Positions 13,801-28,118 of a stretch of DNA of 64,000 nt are shown in pieces. The stretch covers positions 58,444,152 to 58,508,151 of the forward strand of contig NC_083597.1 in the NCBI RefSeq assembly GCF_020882245.1. Direction: 5' to 3'. Each line of letters opens with the position of its first letter. The stretch's first letter is position 1. Source of the DNA: Rhopalosiphum padi (lineage: Eukaryota; Arthropoda; Insecta; Hemiptera; Aphididae). The notes under the pieces are model-generated. The model worked only from the letters and a program-made list of their open reading frames with translations. It did not search any database and was not told the origin of the DNA. Both the position numbers and the translations under genes were made by a program.

Positions 13801-16230
13801 CAGTTTTGGATAAAAAATAACACAGTGAACTTCCAAATTGACACAAAGCTGGAAAATAGGAAATTGTGTGTCGGAAATCACAAACATCAACTATAGAAAA
13901 GCGGCAGGGAAACGATTCCAAGACTAGGTACATATAAATCCTAACTAAATCCCGACGAAGGATATTGTACAAACTCATACAATATTAAAATAATAAAAAA
14001 ACAAGTTAAGATAAAATACGTCCCTACAAAACTTATAAATATTTTTTAATATCACTGGTTTACTAAATATTATAACACATATATGTGTAATAAAACAAAA
14101 TCCAGATATGTTATAAAATCAGATGATCACACAAATTTAGACTTTTATCTTAATAGTAATATAGGCTATATAAAAAACATTCTCGAGTTTAGAAATACTA
14201 AATTGCATTATGTGCATAATATAATCATATGTATCACACAGGTAACCTGTAACTATCAAGTTATATAATAATTATATATACTTATATTGGTGTACCTATA
14301 ATAATATAATTTACAACTTATGCATAGATTTGTATTACTTGTTGAGTATACATATATTCTTTGTGAGATAAATTCTTTAATGGTAAACGCGTTGTTAAAG
14401 AATCATTTTAACTGATTTAATAATAATAAAAATAAGGTAATCACCTATGACCTATCTATTGTATACTGTTCTGTGTTTATACATAGGTATATTATTTATG
14501 CATCTATGATATCTGAATTATTAGTATAACACATGTCTGAGTAATGTAGATGTTTGACAGAAATGCTATATTTGAATTTTTACAATTTAAAAACAATCAT
14601 TAACAATATTTTATTAAAAATTAGATCTATTTTTGAATTGTGTAATTTATGTTTCATTTTAAACTAATCAACTACGAAGATTTGACAGGTTTGTACAATC
14701 ATACCAGCGCAACGTATATTTCTTCATCAATTTTTTTTTATCTAATTTCCGTTATACATTTCCCATGTGTACGCGTATTCCCTTCATTATCACCATCACT
14801 TTATACGCACACATGCGGGTAAGTGAACTTGAAGGGACTTACCCCCTAGTTTGCATCAACCCTTCATTAAGCAAACCTCGATGGCTTTAATACCTTTCAA
14901 CGAATGTATATTTTGTTGATGACTGGATAAAACTTTACATTTTTTTCTTTCGAAAAAAAACTTACAGGTTTACCTACTACCTATGTAAACAATTTTTTTT
15001 TGTAACATGATTTTCAAACTGCATTTTTAATGAGAGCTTGATATGCAAAAAATCTTTCTTTCTTCTCCTAACTCCTTAATAACTACTATTACTGTGTATT
15101 TATACAAATTCTAGCGGAAGGAATAAACTTACATAGTGCAGAACTTTTAGACCTCCGGCTTTTAATTAAGCTAAAGTTTAGTTTAATGTATGAAAACATC
15201 GAATTTATTATTTTAGGTATTACTTATTTATGATAAATTATGAGAAAAATCAGTTGCAAAGACAAAAAAACAAGTAAGAAATAATTATAGTGATATTAAC
15301 TTTTGTTTACTGTTTTAAAAAATGGGTTTTTATTGGTTATCATACTAGAAAAAATATTTTTAAATACTATTAAGAATCTCACTTAAATAAAACGACTTTG
15401 AAATAAATTTGGGTTTTTTTATAGAATTTATTTTAATGCTTATATACATAATGCAAGAAGCACACTCTTTTTCAATACTTTGATTAGTAAAACAACTTAA
15501 CAGTTAAAACTTAAACAGCTAAAACTTTAACAGCTAAATTAATAACATTAATTTTTCATAAATTAACATACTAAATGTTGTAAAAGCCTCTTAAAATTAA
15601 TTCTTTGTTAATTCAACTGTTGAAATATACAAGCATACTTTAAACGCAAACAGAAATGTAAAAAATTATGGTCAGATAAAATACACATAGATACAAATAT
15701 TTAACAATTATTATACATACAATCAAAATTAATAAGAGAAAAACATATTTCATATATTGTATAAGTACATAGAATATATTATAAATTATATTAAGTCTTG
15801 AACCTCATAAATATTTAATAAATTTTATGGTGAAATTAAAATATAAATACAATATATACGACGGATTTTTTTATTGTAGTTTGAAAAACTTAAACATTAA
15901 AATTTAAAAAATCCTAGAATATTCATAAAAAATTCCCTTAACACAAATGCAGATGATTTTACTATTCAAATAATGTACCATGTACGCAACACTTCAATAA
16001 AAAATTAAGTAATGATAATGTAAAATATAGGTAAAATTCTTTTCTATCACAGTCCCTTAAAATCTCTATTAAGTTTTGAATATACATAATAGATATTAGA
16101 TACTAATAAAAAAAATTCTAATGGCGTATGAAGCATAATTTTTTTTACAAAAATATACAATTCTATTATTACAGCTTATTCTAATAAAACATATTTAAGT
16201 CACCATCATAGTAGTGTTTACGAGAAGGGC
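10870..16230. other. AT-rich DNA, no gene recognised
   Basis: Nothing supportable as a gene. The open frames at 11179-11430, 13727-13978 and 14083-14268 are short and lack splice context or recognisable motifs. Confidence 0.55.
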
Positions 16231-16275
16231 CGGATAGGCACTGGACCTCCCGGTGGACTGTGCTTCCAACAAAAT
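16230..16275 (-). CDS. Possible C-terminal exon of an unidentified gene, Pro-rich tail
   Basis: On the minus strand a GC-rich island in AT-rich DNA reads S-P-P-G-G-P-V-P-I-R-P-F-S followed by a TAA stop (at about 16231-16233). AG dinucleotides that could act as acceptors (TTGGAAG or GCACAG) lie directly upstream; a TGA in the same frame further up sets a limit to the exon. Local GC content is far above the flanks, as for a short conserved exon. I do not recognise the parent protein and no adjoining exon was found. It could equally be a repeat fragment. Confidence 0.25.
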
Positions 16276-17149
16276 CATTTCTGGATAAAAATAAAAAAGT
16301 CGCGCAATGTTAACTCAGCAGTTCCTTGTACATACCAATAGATTTTAATTATTTGATTTGTATTTTGTAATTTTTAATCTTGTAACATAAAAAATAAATG
16401 TTTTTTCGTAGTTAAAAAAAAATGGGTCTCATGATTCATAAACTTGTTGTGCCTCCTCAGTTACCAAATTCGTTCAGCGTGTTCAACGCCTATGGTCACC
16501 ACACGGTATACACTGTAACTAAAATATATATTATTAACATTTAACTATAAACATACAAAAATTAAAGTAAATGTGTTTAATTTAGAAAATATATTTCATG
16601 ACGTATTTCAAGCAAAAATATAAAATGTATTTAAAATATGTATAGTACTTTATTTTAAACAACCGCCTATTTCTGTATGCATGCAAACTTTGTATATTTA
16701 TGCGATAAAAATTATATTCAAGTCATTAAATAAAGCATAAAAATTGAATACCAAACTTGAAAGCTTCTCTTGAGTTTTATTCCACAGTTATGAACTCATT
16801 TTACGTATTTATTTATTAAAGTTATAACGACTTAAAGGACGTGTTTCCATGTGGTAAAAGGAAAGAACCATCGTCAAAGTGCTTCCTGGATTGTGGCTAT
16901 TCTAAACAGGAAAAGATATCAAATTTGTTTTTTTTTTCATTTCATGATTTATACCTACTTCCTGATCCCGAGCTCCTTATATACTACTTACTTCCGGAAT
17001 GAAAAACCGCCTCTGGCAACTTATACCGTCATCGGCATTTCACCCTACTAAACTACCTTATATTCTTTTTTGTGGACTTCCTACCCAATTTTCAATGTTA
17101 TGCAGTAGGAACAATGTACATGTTATATACGTCATAAGATCTGACACAA

Positions 17150-17677
17150 TTAAGAGTATCTCCTGTGAGTCATGAAACAGTACATTTTACGTGTGTGGAG
17201 AGGGTGAAAATCGCTTTTTGAACGTTCGACTGGATTTGTGTTCCCTGGGGCTTTATATGGTAGATGGAGGATGGGAACTTTGTTAGGTACACCTTTTTGG
17301 GGACAGAAAATCATTTTAAACAGCGAATATTCGACGAGGGTATTATTCAACAGGGCGACGTTTTTCCCAGAGGGTCCTCGTTGCTCATGATTCGATATTT
17401 TTCCCTCGTTTTCACTATTGTGATCGTATTCTCCGAAGTACACTTTACGAAAACGGGCGTCCACCCCATTTTTCACAACGACATCACCTCCCTCTGATGG
17501 GGTACTACAAAGAAACGACGATGATAATCGCCCACGGACAAGCAAAAAATACACTGAACCAATTAGACTAAAGTTTTTACAATTTTTCCCCTTCGAATGT
17601 TTTATTACTGTTTTCCGTAAAAAAAAAATAAGGTATTTTATTTGTTTTTCATCCACAAAAAAAGATAAGAAAAACAA
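17150..17677 (-). CDS. Unrecognised 175-codon open frame in a GC-elevated patch
   Basis: This is the longest open frame in the gene-poor half. Its middle part (17190-17530) is GC-elevated and protein-like in composition, with charged and Gly/Pro/Ser residues, whereas the first 40 codons are AT-driven. An opposite-strand frame (17264-17497) covers the same patch, so the openness may be compositional. No family motif was found. It may be a relic exon, a conserved non-coding element or a mobile-element piece. Confidence 0.2.
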   Translation of the reverse strand: MFFLSFFVDEKQIKYLIFFLRKTVIKHSKGKNCKNFSLIGSVYFLLVRGRLSSSFLCSTPSEGGDVVVKNGVDARFRKVYFGEYDHNSENEGKISNHEQRGPSGKNVALLNNTLVEYSLFKMIFCPQKGVPNKVPILHLPYKAPGNTNPVERSKSDFHPLHTRKMYCFMTHRRYS

Positions 17678-17699
17678 AATACAAAATACCTATTTAAAT

Positions 17700-20600
17700 T
17701 TTCCGTATATAAACAAATATTACAAGTATAAACATAATGTTAAGATTTTAGAAAATAACTATTGATGAATATTTTATAACAATTTCATAAGGTTATTAAA
17801 TACAATAAATAACAAACATTATTTACAATACATATAACTATTATCTTTATATAATAATACAATATTATACATTTAAAACAATTTATTAAGTTGTCTGCGT
17901 CATAGTTAAAAGTTTTGCGTCGTTTATAAATTTATTTTTAATTTAAGAACGTACATAGATTTATTCATTAAAATTACATCAATTAATTTTTATACAAACA
18001 TTTAAAAACAATTTGTTAGTAGATAAGTCAGATAAAAGATATTATATAGTTCATACAACTTATATGCTTACAAGTGCAATAATATTCTTATAATATAGAT
18101 ATATATATGCATTTAAACTAAATGTGATATCATTCTAAGCGCTTAGAATCCACTCACACAAAGACATTATCATAGAATTCTAACTAATTTATTTTAAATC
18201 TGTAAACCTTTTCAGAAGTCGAGTAATCTTACACTTCCAACAAAACTTTAGTAACTTTATTGATTGCAGGTGTTATTGTTCTGAATTTAATTGGAAAACT
18301 TGAGATATTCTTTGACAGTTTTAACCAGAAACGCAAAATTAATAACGACTTTTGATCTACAAAAGAGTATATCTCCTGGAAATGCGACACGGAGTCTAAG
18401 AAAGAGATTTTTTCAGCCCTTCACGTAAACAAAAGGGTACAAATTGAAAACGAAAACGACACCACGTCGGCCCGTGTGTAAGGGTGTATAATAATAAACA
18501 CCCAGCTGACAGATCGAGGAAACACGAAACCCTCTCTCAGTCGTGAATTCAACAGTAGATAAATAATATAATCCTCGACAAAAATATTTCTTCTTTATAT
18601 TCTAATAAAAAGCATCATGTCCTTTAGTTTTCTGTTTATCGATTCACTTGGTTTCATATTAGGCAGAAAATAATGTATATAGACTGAGAACAGGGAGAAA
18701 AAATACAATAAAACATCACAAAGAGCACATGAATAATACATGATTTCCGTTGTTAATGTTTCTTTTTGGCAACATTGACTAATATTTGATTTGCTGCAAA
18801 ACGCCCCTTAACCAACGTAACGCGTCTACAAAAAGTTTTAATTGAAAATCGCTATATCTGTATGTGACAGATCTTCGTATAATATCTAAGGGTTACTTTA
18901 CATTTTGTATGTTCAAACGTAAATAATATATCACATATATAGTCCAAAGATTTGCAATGACCAATATTTGAATAGTTAATATTGTACTTACACCATTATA
19001 CGAGGCATAATGGTATACAAATTATATTGAAAAACCTTAATCACTTAGATTTTTTTCTTCCATTATTTCTATCACAGGCAAGAAATGATTATAATTTTAT
19101 GCTTATAATAATTATTGTTTAACAAGATGATATGTAGTTGTTTTGTTTAATGTACTTTAAGTTCTATGTATAATACGCAAGTCATTATAATATTATATGA
19201 CGTGTAGTCTTATTTCCTATTTTATTATTATTATATAGTAACATAAGTCATAAATAGTATAAACTTAAAACTAAAATGTAATATAAGGTAGATAAATAAC
19301 TTTCTCAAAATTATTAAGTTAAAAATTGAAGGAATTAATTAATTTCGTAGCATATTGCATATATAATGTGTATATTATGTTGTAATAAAATATATTTTAT
19401 ATTTATTTTTTATTATTCTTATTATAACAAGAATATAATTTTTTTTTTCAAAACCAAAATTAAAAAATACATTTAATCATATTTCGTAACATGTTACTTT
19501 ATAGTTTATTAAGCCAATATACTATACATTACTTAATATCTAGTACTAATACTTATAAAATTATTACTTTTTACTACCCAAATAATATATTATACTTAAC
19601 TATCCATAAAAATTTTAGTTGGTTTGAGAACCCATTTATACCCCCAACATCGTGTTTACACAACTGTATCATCTATTAGTTATTTTTTATATTATATAAT
19701 ATTCAAATAAAATAAAAAAAAAAAAAATCAAATTTTAAATCTTGAATTGTTTAGATAATAGTTTGTAAATCCTTATTGTTTTAAACTTATAAGAATCAAT
19801 CTTCCAAATTGTTGTAATGAGTTAGTTAGCTATTTAATAACTTTTCAGCTATATAATCATCAATTATTATCCCAGTATTTAATCAATCTTAATAGTTTAT
19901 CAATCTTTTGAATAGTAAATGTATTCATTTTCAAACTATATAGTATAATTAGTATATACTATATAATATGTTAGCATAAATTTGGTTTAAACATTTGGAA
20001 ATCTATGGTAATCAATTATTTTACCGAATGTTATTTGTATTTATATTATTTTGTTACATTCGTATAATTAATAAACCCTTATTGACAGATATTCACACAA
20101 ATTTCGCAGAGCTCCAATGTATACTAATACTACAAATTATTTTATACCGATTTGCGTGTTTACATACTGGAATTACCTACTGAAATAACCACTAAATAGT
20201 TATAATATAAAATCAATTATTAGAGTTATGTGTTTAAAAATATTTATTTATTTTCATTTTAAAACTGACCTAAATGGTTTACATAATATTACATAACTTA
20301 TCTAGAACTAAAAACACGTCACCCAATAACTTATGTGGCATTGAATAATTATATAATAAATTATTTTTTAATTTTAATAATAAAAAATAATATATATTTA
20401 TATATATATATTATATCGTACCAGCTATACTATCGAATTACTCAAATACTCATAATTATTATTATATTAATATATATATTATTATTATTGTATTATCAAA
20501 CAATTTTCCTGTGTAACCCTAAATTATAAACGTAGCAAATTAACACTTTCTATAAAATTTATCTTATTAAATATACTATTTTATTCTATTGTTTTATTAT

Positions 20601-23600
20601 TTTAGCTACTAGTTTACTCAACAATTAAAAAATAATAAGAAATAAATAAATAAAAGTTTAAATAAGATTTAACAATCTATAACTAACATTGTATATTATA
20701 TAGCTACATATGGATAGTAGTCTATATTTGCCGACAAATGGATTTCGTTCAAGAATTATATATTATTAACTTAAATACATATTACGTCATGTCATAAAAA
20801 CAGTAATATCGTGTATTCAATGATAGTTGTTCGTTGAAGATCTTTGTTTTCATTGATAGTTAAAATTATTGTCGACAACAACAATCGCAATGATATTGTC
20901 CCATTGTGCTCTTCCGATATAAATTTGCATTCGAACGTCATTAATCACGTCCGAAACTCAATCCATATTGTTATAATGGAAGTCCGATCCCCTTCGCCAG
21001 ATTCCCGGTCCAAAACAAACAGACGACTCAATCAGAAATACAGTAAATGACGTCACCGGCACAAAAGAGTATAATATTATTATTGTGCATTATTATCGGA
21101 TGTTTTATTTTTATTTATTTTTTAAGCGACAAAACGCATAGGGCGGACTCCGTAATTCCAAAACACATAGTGATTTTACACCCCAAGTGCCACCTCAACT
21201 GCTACGCATTATAACAATACAGCATATTAAACACAGTACATTGTAGCAGCTGACGAGAGAATAAGATAATTCAGAACACCGTGGAAACCTCGGTTGATAT
21301 GCATGTACAACACTACACAATCACTAGTCAGCTCTTACCGCAATGTACTCCAACCGTCGTTCTCATTTTATAATCTGTGACAATTTTGAGCATAAAACGT
21401 GTTTGAAATAAAATTATTTTTTTTTTTTTTTTTATCGAACTATTATCAAAGTTATCGTGTAGTTTTCAGTTTTATTACTCTAACGCATTAAACCGTTAAC
21501 AAAATTCAAACTTTTATTCGCGTGCCTAATAATCAAATTTTACAGCCATTTGGTATTCATGTCGTTTTCCTGGAAGATTGGACAATTATCACGAAAAATA
21601 ATATTTTATTTACTCTAAACTTATATTTCAAAAGATTTAAGTTAGGTATGAAAATATATGTATTTACTCGTGATATAACCTGTTATAATTATATGAGGTA
21701 AATCAGATATGTGACCCATTTAGGATGTATAAGCACATTATTTATATAATTTCATAACAATATATGTACTAATAAGTACTTATAATATTTAAATCCCATA
21801 TGAACTTGTTAAGTGGAGCTTGCTGTTAAATTATCGAAGGAGAAAATAAAAAAATATGTATTCATATTATATTATTTTTTAATTAAAATATAGTTTAATT
21901 AAAAATGAACTTTATAGGCAGATTCTTAATAATTTATTTCAATATGACATCAAAAACTTTGATTTTCTATCTCAATATAAATTACAATATTAACATATTT
22001 AATTACTATCTTTTAATTATAACTATAATTAAAAATAGATTATCGTTGATAAATGTAGATCTTAAATATTTGCAGAAAACTATGTAACTAAAATGTATTT
22101 ATTTATATATATATATTTTTTTCATATTCTAATAATTGATAAAACACAAGTTTTAATTTATATTTTCATTTCGCTCGAATTCTTTACAAAAACATTATTT
22201 GATATAAATTGCTCATGGTCGGATGCTAGTTATTTCAGGATATCCTATGTTATTGATTGGTAGTGAATACACAAATTATTTAGGGGTAATGTTCGAGAGC
22301 CTTTCAGGGTTTAACCTCCCGTGATGTTGTAAATTAGACAACCGGTAATTGTCCCACGGCGACGTGATTGATCCGGAAAAGCCCTATAGTTCATATTCTC
22401 AATAATTTTCAGACTAATTTTAATCACCAAAATCGGTCAAATTGATTGCACTAAATCACAAAAATAATTTTCATTTACGAGTATCTACATAACAACCATC
22501 TAATTTCTTATAGGTAACTTATTTCCTTTAATTTAAAAAATAAAAGATTTTACCCAACTCTGCCGTCAAAAAAATCCTGAACCAATTTTAAATTATGTTT
22601 CATTATATTTATAATGGATTTTACTGTAATAAATTAGTAAAATCCTTCAATATTATAATTTAGAACTACTGTCAAGTAATCTAGATATATTTTATTTTTT
22701 TCTTGAATTTGGACATTGAAATAAGTGCAACGCTTATTTTTAATCACCATTTATTTCACACCTACTTGGTTATATTTAAACGTTATAATTAATAGTTCTC
22801 ATTATTAAATGTAGTAATTTATTTTTAAATATAAAAAATACCGTTAAAAAAGATTAAATATATTTTTAATCAAAATTAATTTATGCAACTTTTTTAAAAA
22901 ACAAAACAAAAAAAGACGATAACAAAAATTAATATCAATCAAAAAAAAAATTTAATAATTTTAATATAAGTATTACAATATTATTTATCTTCATCATAAA
23001 TCATATTCATATATCTAGAACATTCTCATTCTGTACCGGTCTTATACAATTTATTTATTATATAACTAAGTATTTTTAGGAAGTGAATCCAAGCATATTT
23101 ACCTATATGAATAATTTAAGTTTTTAATCAATTATGATAAATAATATTATATTGTTAATTTTTACGAAAATTACTGGATATTCCTGAAAAATCATACACA
23201 TTTCATATATTTTAAGATAATTTCTGCAAAAATTATTTAAAAGTAAAATATAAATTATACGCTATTACTAAATAAAAATTGGATAGGTAATAATAATAAT
23301 TGAATAAATCGTATGATAAATGATTTATTGTTGAATTTTTAATTTACCTAAATTTCCTTCTGCATCTTAAAATAAATTTCTATTCAAAATAATCAAGAAC
23401 TTGTGTAAAGGGGCAAATTGTCATTGATAATTGTATTGTGAATTGTCTGTTTAAAGTTTTATATATTATATTATAATTAATTTGCTGCTATATTTTATAC
23501 TGGCTAAATTTATTCCATGCGATTTATTGGTTTCGCGATATTATTTAGTTGCGATATTTTAGTCACACGATATTTTGCCGGCATAGGTGCCCTTCATATT

Positions 23601-25290
23601 CCCGCGCTGTCGATTCAATTGCTCACTCTGCGTCCCTGCTTCCACCGGTCCCACTCCACTGGTAGTGACGTCTGCACGCGTGAAATATCCTCTTCTCAAA
23701 GAGCGGGGTAGTTGTGCGCTAGAAACACTTCACTCCTTTCAAGTGATAAGATATTAACAAAGACTAATAAAGTTGTTTCAATGAATAAACAATGAAAAAA
23801 AAAACAAAAATAATTGCCAGTGACTCATTTTTTAATGGATGGCAGGGAGGAATAAAAGCAGTATCAAAGCTTTACCTAAGGCGACAGAACTCTAAATAAG
23901 CCTCTGAAAATAACAATAGGCACTTCATTAATTCCAGATTGATTGTCTATAAAATATTATTTAATAAGAAGCTTTAAATTTAAAAACTAATATTCTAAAT
24001 AATAGTTTAAGAAATACCAAAATACATTAATTATTGAGTTTTTAAACGTGGTATTATAAATTTGCTACATTATTATTACCTTTATATAATACAAAAAAAT
24101 TGGAATGTATCTATTTTAATTAAATTTGTAAATATAAATAATAATACATTGCATATATATTTAGGTATGAAAAAAATATAAGTTGTTCGTTGTGAAGTTA
24201 ATTTTGTTTTTATATATTTTTTTAATAATGCTGTTGTATTTCAGTAAATATTTTATTAAATTTTTTATATAAAAGTTAAACAATTACAATGAATAGATAC
24301 TTAACTTTATTGTATGTTGCGTAAATTTAATATGTAATATGTATAATAAATAAACAAGGTCGTATCTGAGGGCATTTTAAGGTTTTGTTAAACTCTCTAA
24401 AATTTCTTGAATATCAAATTTTATTTTTCATAATTATTTTAAAAATAGGAATTTCTTTGAAGTTTATATCTATATATATCTATATATTTTACAATGATAA
24501 TGCATTTTATATTTTTATATTTTATCACAACAAAATAGCAGTGGTCTATGATTTGAAATGGAAATATCCAACTATACTAATTACCACATACCAGTCAGTC
24601 GTATGACATTTATCGTGAATTCAATTTTTAAACTCGAATATATTATTGTTTGTCATCAATATTAGTATTATTAGTACCTAATTAACATTAAATTTAATGT
24701 TTAGTTTGTCAAGGACATGGTGGCGTTACTGCTATGATGAATAGACATTCTAAAATCATGCAAATAATTATTAGAATTATAGAAAGTCACTCACTTTCCA
24801 AACATAATATTCTAGCACACATACTATACATTTAGCATTAGACACTAGCACATTTTTATTGTTTTTAACGTAATAATATAAAAATTGTGTGGGGTTAATC
24901 AAATTTGTAAGACATTTTTATTGGAAGTTCAACTACCGAGTATATAATTAACTTTTTAACAAAGAAGGGTACCATAAGATTTCGATAGTCCGGGGTGATA
25001 ATTTAATTTATCCAAGACCGTCTCTGTTCTCTCAGATATGTTTACATCAAGTCGTCAGTTAAAATGTACATAGTTATATTGCACTGCGTGCTTATTATTA
25101 TAATATTTGCCTATATCGTAATGACATAATACAATAATTTTAATACGCGAGTAGCATGTATACGTTATTACTTATTAAATACTATTATATTTTCTGTATA
25201 GTGTCTTCTCAATATTAAATTAAATTTAACCAGTTCAATAATAGTTTTTATATAAAACGATAAATGAATAACTTTTCAATAGTCCAATAT
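17700..25290. other. AT-rich DNA, no gene recognised
   Basis: No supportable gene. GC-elevated patches occur at 18360-18540, 20870-21060, 22250-22390 and 23560-23720; each is under 200 bp, lacks a recognisable product and may be conserved non-coding DNA. A T run sits at 21416-21434. Confidence 0.5.
21048..21055. promoter_or_regulatory. Palindromic CRE-type site TGACGTCA
   Basis: A perfect TGACGTCA, the consensus for CREB/ATF bZIP factors, at the end of a GC-elevated patch (20870-21060). One 8-base match is expected by chance in about 65 kb, so function is not shown. Confidence 0.25.
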
Positions 25291-25295
25291 AGTCT

Positions 25296-25508
25296 TTATT
25301 TCACTTTTACGAATCTTCTAGCAACCATCATGATAACACACAATGCAAAAGTCAGGATCAGCATAGGTTTTTTATTTGGATTCGATTCGCATTTTTCATC
25401 ATGACATTTCCTCTTTGTCAACTTCCGGAAAATGTTTTCTTCTTTCGCATCTCTGCTTAAGAAAAAAACAAACCAATATATTTTTTTCCTAGTTAATAGT
25501 GTGGCCAT
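25296..25508 (-). CDS. Candidate 70-aa tail-anchored membrane microprotein
   Basis: The frame starts at ATG 25508 and ends at TAA 25296. The first half is mixed and basic with two Cys (K-C-H-D-E-K-C). Residues about 48-62 (P-M-L-I-L-T-F-A-L-C-V-I-M-M-V) form a hydrophobic segment followed by a basic end (A-R-R-F-V-K-V-K), the layout of a C-terminal anchor. The stop codon overlaps an AATAAA hexamer, so the poly(A) signal sits directly on the end of the frame. No family was recognised. It may be a last exon of a longer gene or a chance frame. Confidence 0.35.
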   Translation of the reverse strand: MATLLTRKKIYWFVFFLSRDAKEENIFRKLTKRKCHDEKCESNPNKKPMLILTFALCVIMMVARRFVKVK

Positions 25509-27686
25509 TTGAATGGATTACACCCGTCTTGGTGACGCCAGTATAGTTGCAGTTTCATTTTTTTTTTTCTTTTTTTGTGCCCACAACACATTTTCTATTC
25601 GCCTTTTATTGTGCACTTTTGTTTACATGTTTTTATTTAATATATATTTTTTTCACTTATTGCCGTCACTGTACAAATAAAAGCTCAAAATCATTTGCTA
25701 GGAAAGAAAAAATTTCAAAAGAATAATATAGAAATAGGTTGGAATAGGTTACCCAAAATAAATATTCATATAATACAACACTATGAGACATATTTAAATT
25801 TAACAGATATTTCTTTAAAAATAAAATTTAAAAAAAAATTTAATAGGTAATTCTTTAGATTAGGTACTTACTTATTGAAAAAAATAAAAGATGAATTTTA
25901 AATAAGAAGACTTGATAAATGTAACTCGATAAATATCAATACATATATAAATGTTAAACAGTTCATTCTTCATTATCGATAATATTGTAGTGATATACTA
26001 CTGATATAGTATTGTAATTTATAATTATTAATTAGTAACTAGTAAGTATATATACCTAAAAAAATATAGGTAGTAAATAATTATAATAATTTCAGCATGT
26101 TACAATAACTGTATCGTTTATAAAATACGTAATTCTATCATCATCTACTAGAACAATTATACGTAAGTCATTTAAATTACTAAATTTAATATAACTGTGT
26201 CACTTACTCCTGACCTGCATCTGACCGCATAATTTAGCGTCACCCATAACCATCGTGATCCAAACTTTTTGTTGATTATTATATAAGTAAATAATATGGT
26301 GCTGCCATCCATGTCGCGAAAGAAAACCAACCATGGGAAATTATTAAAGTGTCTGTGAAGGTATTAATAGGTTTACGTTTGTCGTCATATTCGTATAGGT
26401 ATAGTACCGGTTGATTAAACCAGATTGCAAGAACTGATCATAGAATACAAAAACTACACACTAAACATCTAAACAGTTGAGTATTTATGAATTTACAGAT
26501 TACTGTTTACTATATAACAATTTATTTTGTTATTCGTATGAAATAATTATACTATTGATTTTATTTTAATTTAATTCATTCAGTAGTATTGTTAATTTGC
26601 ACCGAAATGCTCTAAATTATCTAAAAATGAAAAACCATTCTTTTAAAATTTATAATTTAAAAGTACTCATATTTCAACATACTATGACGATGCTAATCAA
26701 TCAATGATAAATTGGTAAATTTAATAATGTTAACAATACATATTCAAGTATTCTTTTATTCACCACTTTTGCCAATTTACTGCTAACACGATGAATATAT
26801 CACAAATAAAATATATGTATAATATTTATTCAACTTACTAGCAAATAAACAATTATTATTATTATTATTATATGAAATGTCCGTATACTTTTGCTTTACT
26901 AGCGTAAAAAAAATATGTTTTGTCGTAAACAAACTTAAGAATGATTAGAAGATACCTACTGTATAAATCAATTGTATATACAATTAGATAATAATATTTT
27001 TCTGTAAGTGCCTATATATAGTTTATAATAGTTATTTTTATTAGTCTCAAAAACATCCCCCTAATATTTTAATAATTATATAATCATTATACAGAAATAA
27101 AATACAACAATATTGTAACTAATATTTCCATTAATCTCAAATAAAATAACTAATATCTACTTTGAAGCACAAACAAATAAAAATAAAAACATACATCAAT
27201 GTAGAATTGTAGAGCCACCCTACATAAGTCAATACGTATTTTCGCTCGGTTCAGGAAGTTAGGACCTAAAACTAATATGTATGTAAGTGAATGTTTATTT
27301 TGTTTTATGATTTATCAGCTATATATACATGTTTATTTTGTATATCTACATAAAATACCGGATATTACTGAAAGATAAAACTATTTTTTTTTATTTTTAC
27401 ATCTGACATTATTGGGTAATCTTTAATTTATTTATTTATTTTCGGCAGTACAATTTAATTTATTCATATATTCCGTTGTCTTCATAAACAAGTATTATTA
27501 AATAATTTACCTAATTTAATAGGTTTGTATATTATCAAACAATTTAACAATATTAGAACATTGCGAATTCTAAGATCAGTGATCACAGGAAAATATTTAA
27601 TGCTGATTCACGTTATGATAATATTTAAAATCAGCAGTGTAAACGACAAAAAATTCCGATAAAATGAAAATGAATAGTTTTCTTAC
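25509..27686. other. AT-rich DNA, no gene recognised
   Basis: No convincing gene. A GC-elevated patch at 26205-26330 on the minus strand ends in a donor-like GTAAGTG and has an open frame of about 24 codons before it, but no acceptor or family could be assigned. Confidence 0.5.
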
Positions 27687-27790
27687 CGAAATTTAAATAG
27701 ACTTTTGTTGCAAATGAGGATTGATCAAACACATGCCACTGATTTGTCTGGTATGCCAGTCGAGGGAGTGAGGGACACACACAATTAACC
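27687..27790 (-). CDS. Possible internal exon of an unidentified gene (104 bp)
   Basis: On the minus strand a TTGCAACAG acceptor (just above 27790) and a G/GTAAGA donor (just below 27687) flank 104 bp with higher GC than the surroundings. One frame stays open across it and reads V-N-C-V-C-P-S-L-P-R-L-A-Y-Q and so on to Y-L-N-F. The polypyrimidine tract is weak. The parent gene is unknown and no neighbouring exon was identified. A chance frame cannot be excluded. Confidence 0.25.
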
Positions 27791-28098
27791 CTGTTGCAAT
27801 TTAAAACGATTTTGATTAAAGATTTTTTCATTACAGTATACAGAAACGAGTTATAATTTATCAAAGCAAAGGTCCCAAGTGTTCCATTTTAAGGCTTAAA
27901 AAACAAAAAAAAGTTAAGTGTTTTTATATTTTTTAATTCTAATATCAATTTCCACCTAGCTACTGGTATTCGTTAATTAAACTGATTTTTTATAATCTCA
28001 ACGTCAATAACTAAAATACGTTAAAATAAAAATAAATAAATATTAAAATAAATTATTACCTTATAGGTTCTAGTGAAAGGCCCATATAATGCTAATAT

Positions 28099-28118
28099 AA
28101 TATATATATATATATATA
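28099..28118. repeat. (TA)n dinucleotide microsatellite
   Basis: About ten TA units. Confidence 0.85.

Noticed and set aside
26205..26330. Minus-strand exon-like patch ending in GTAAGTG
   Set aside because: Open frame of only about 24 codons, no convincing acceptor and no family.
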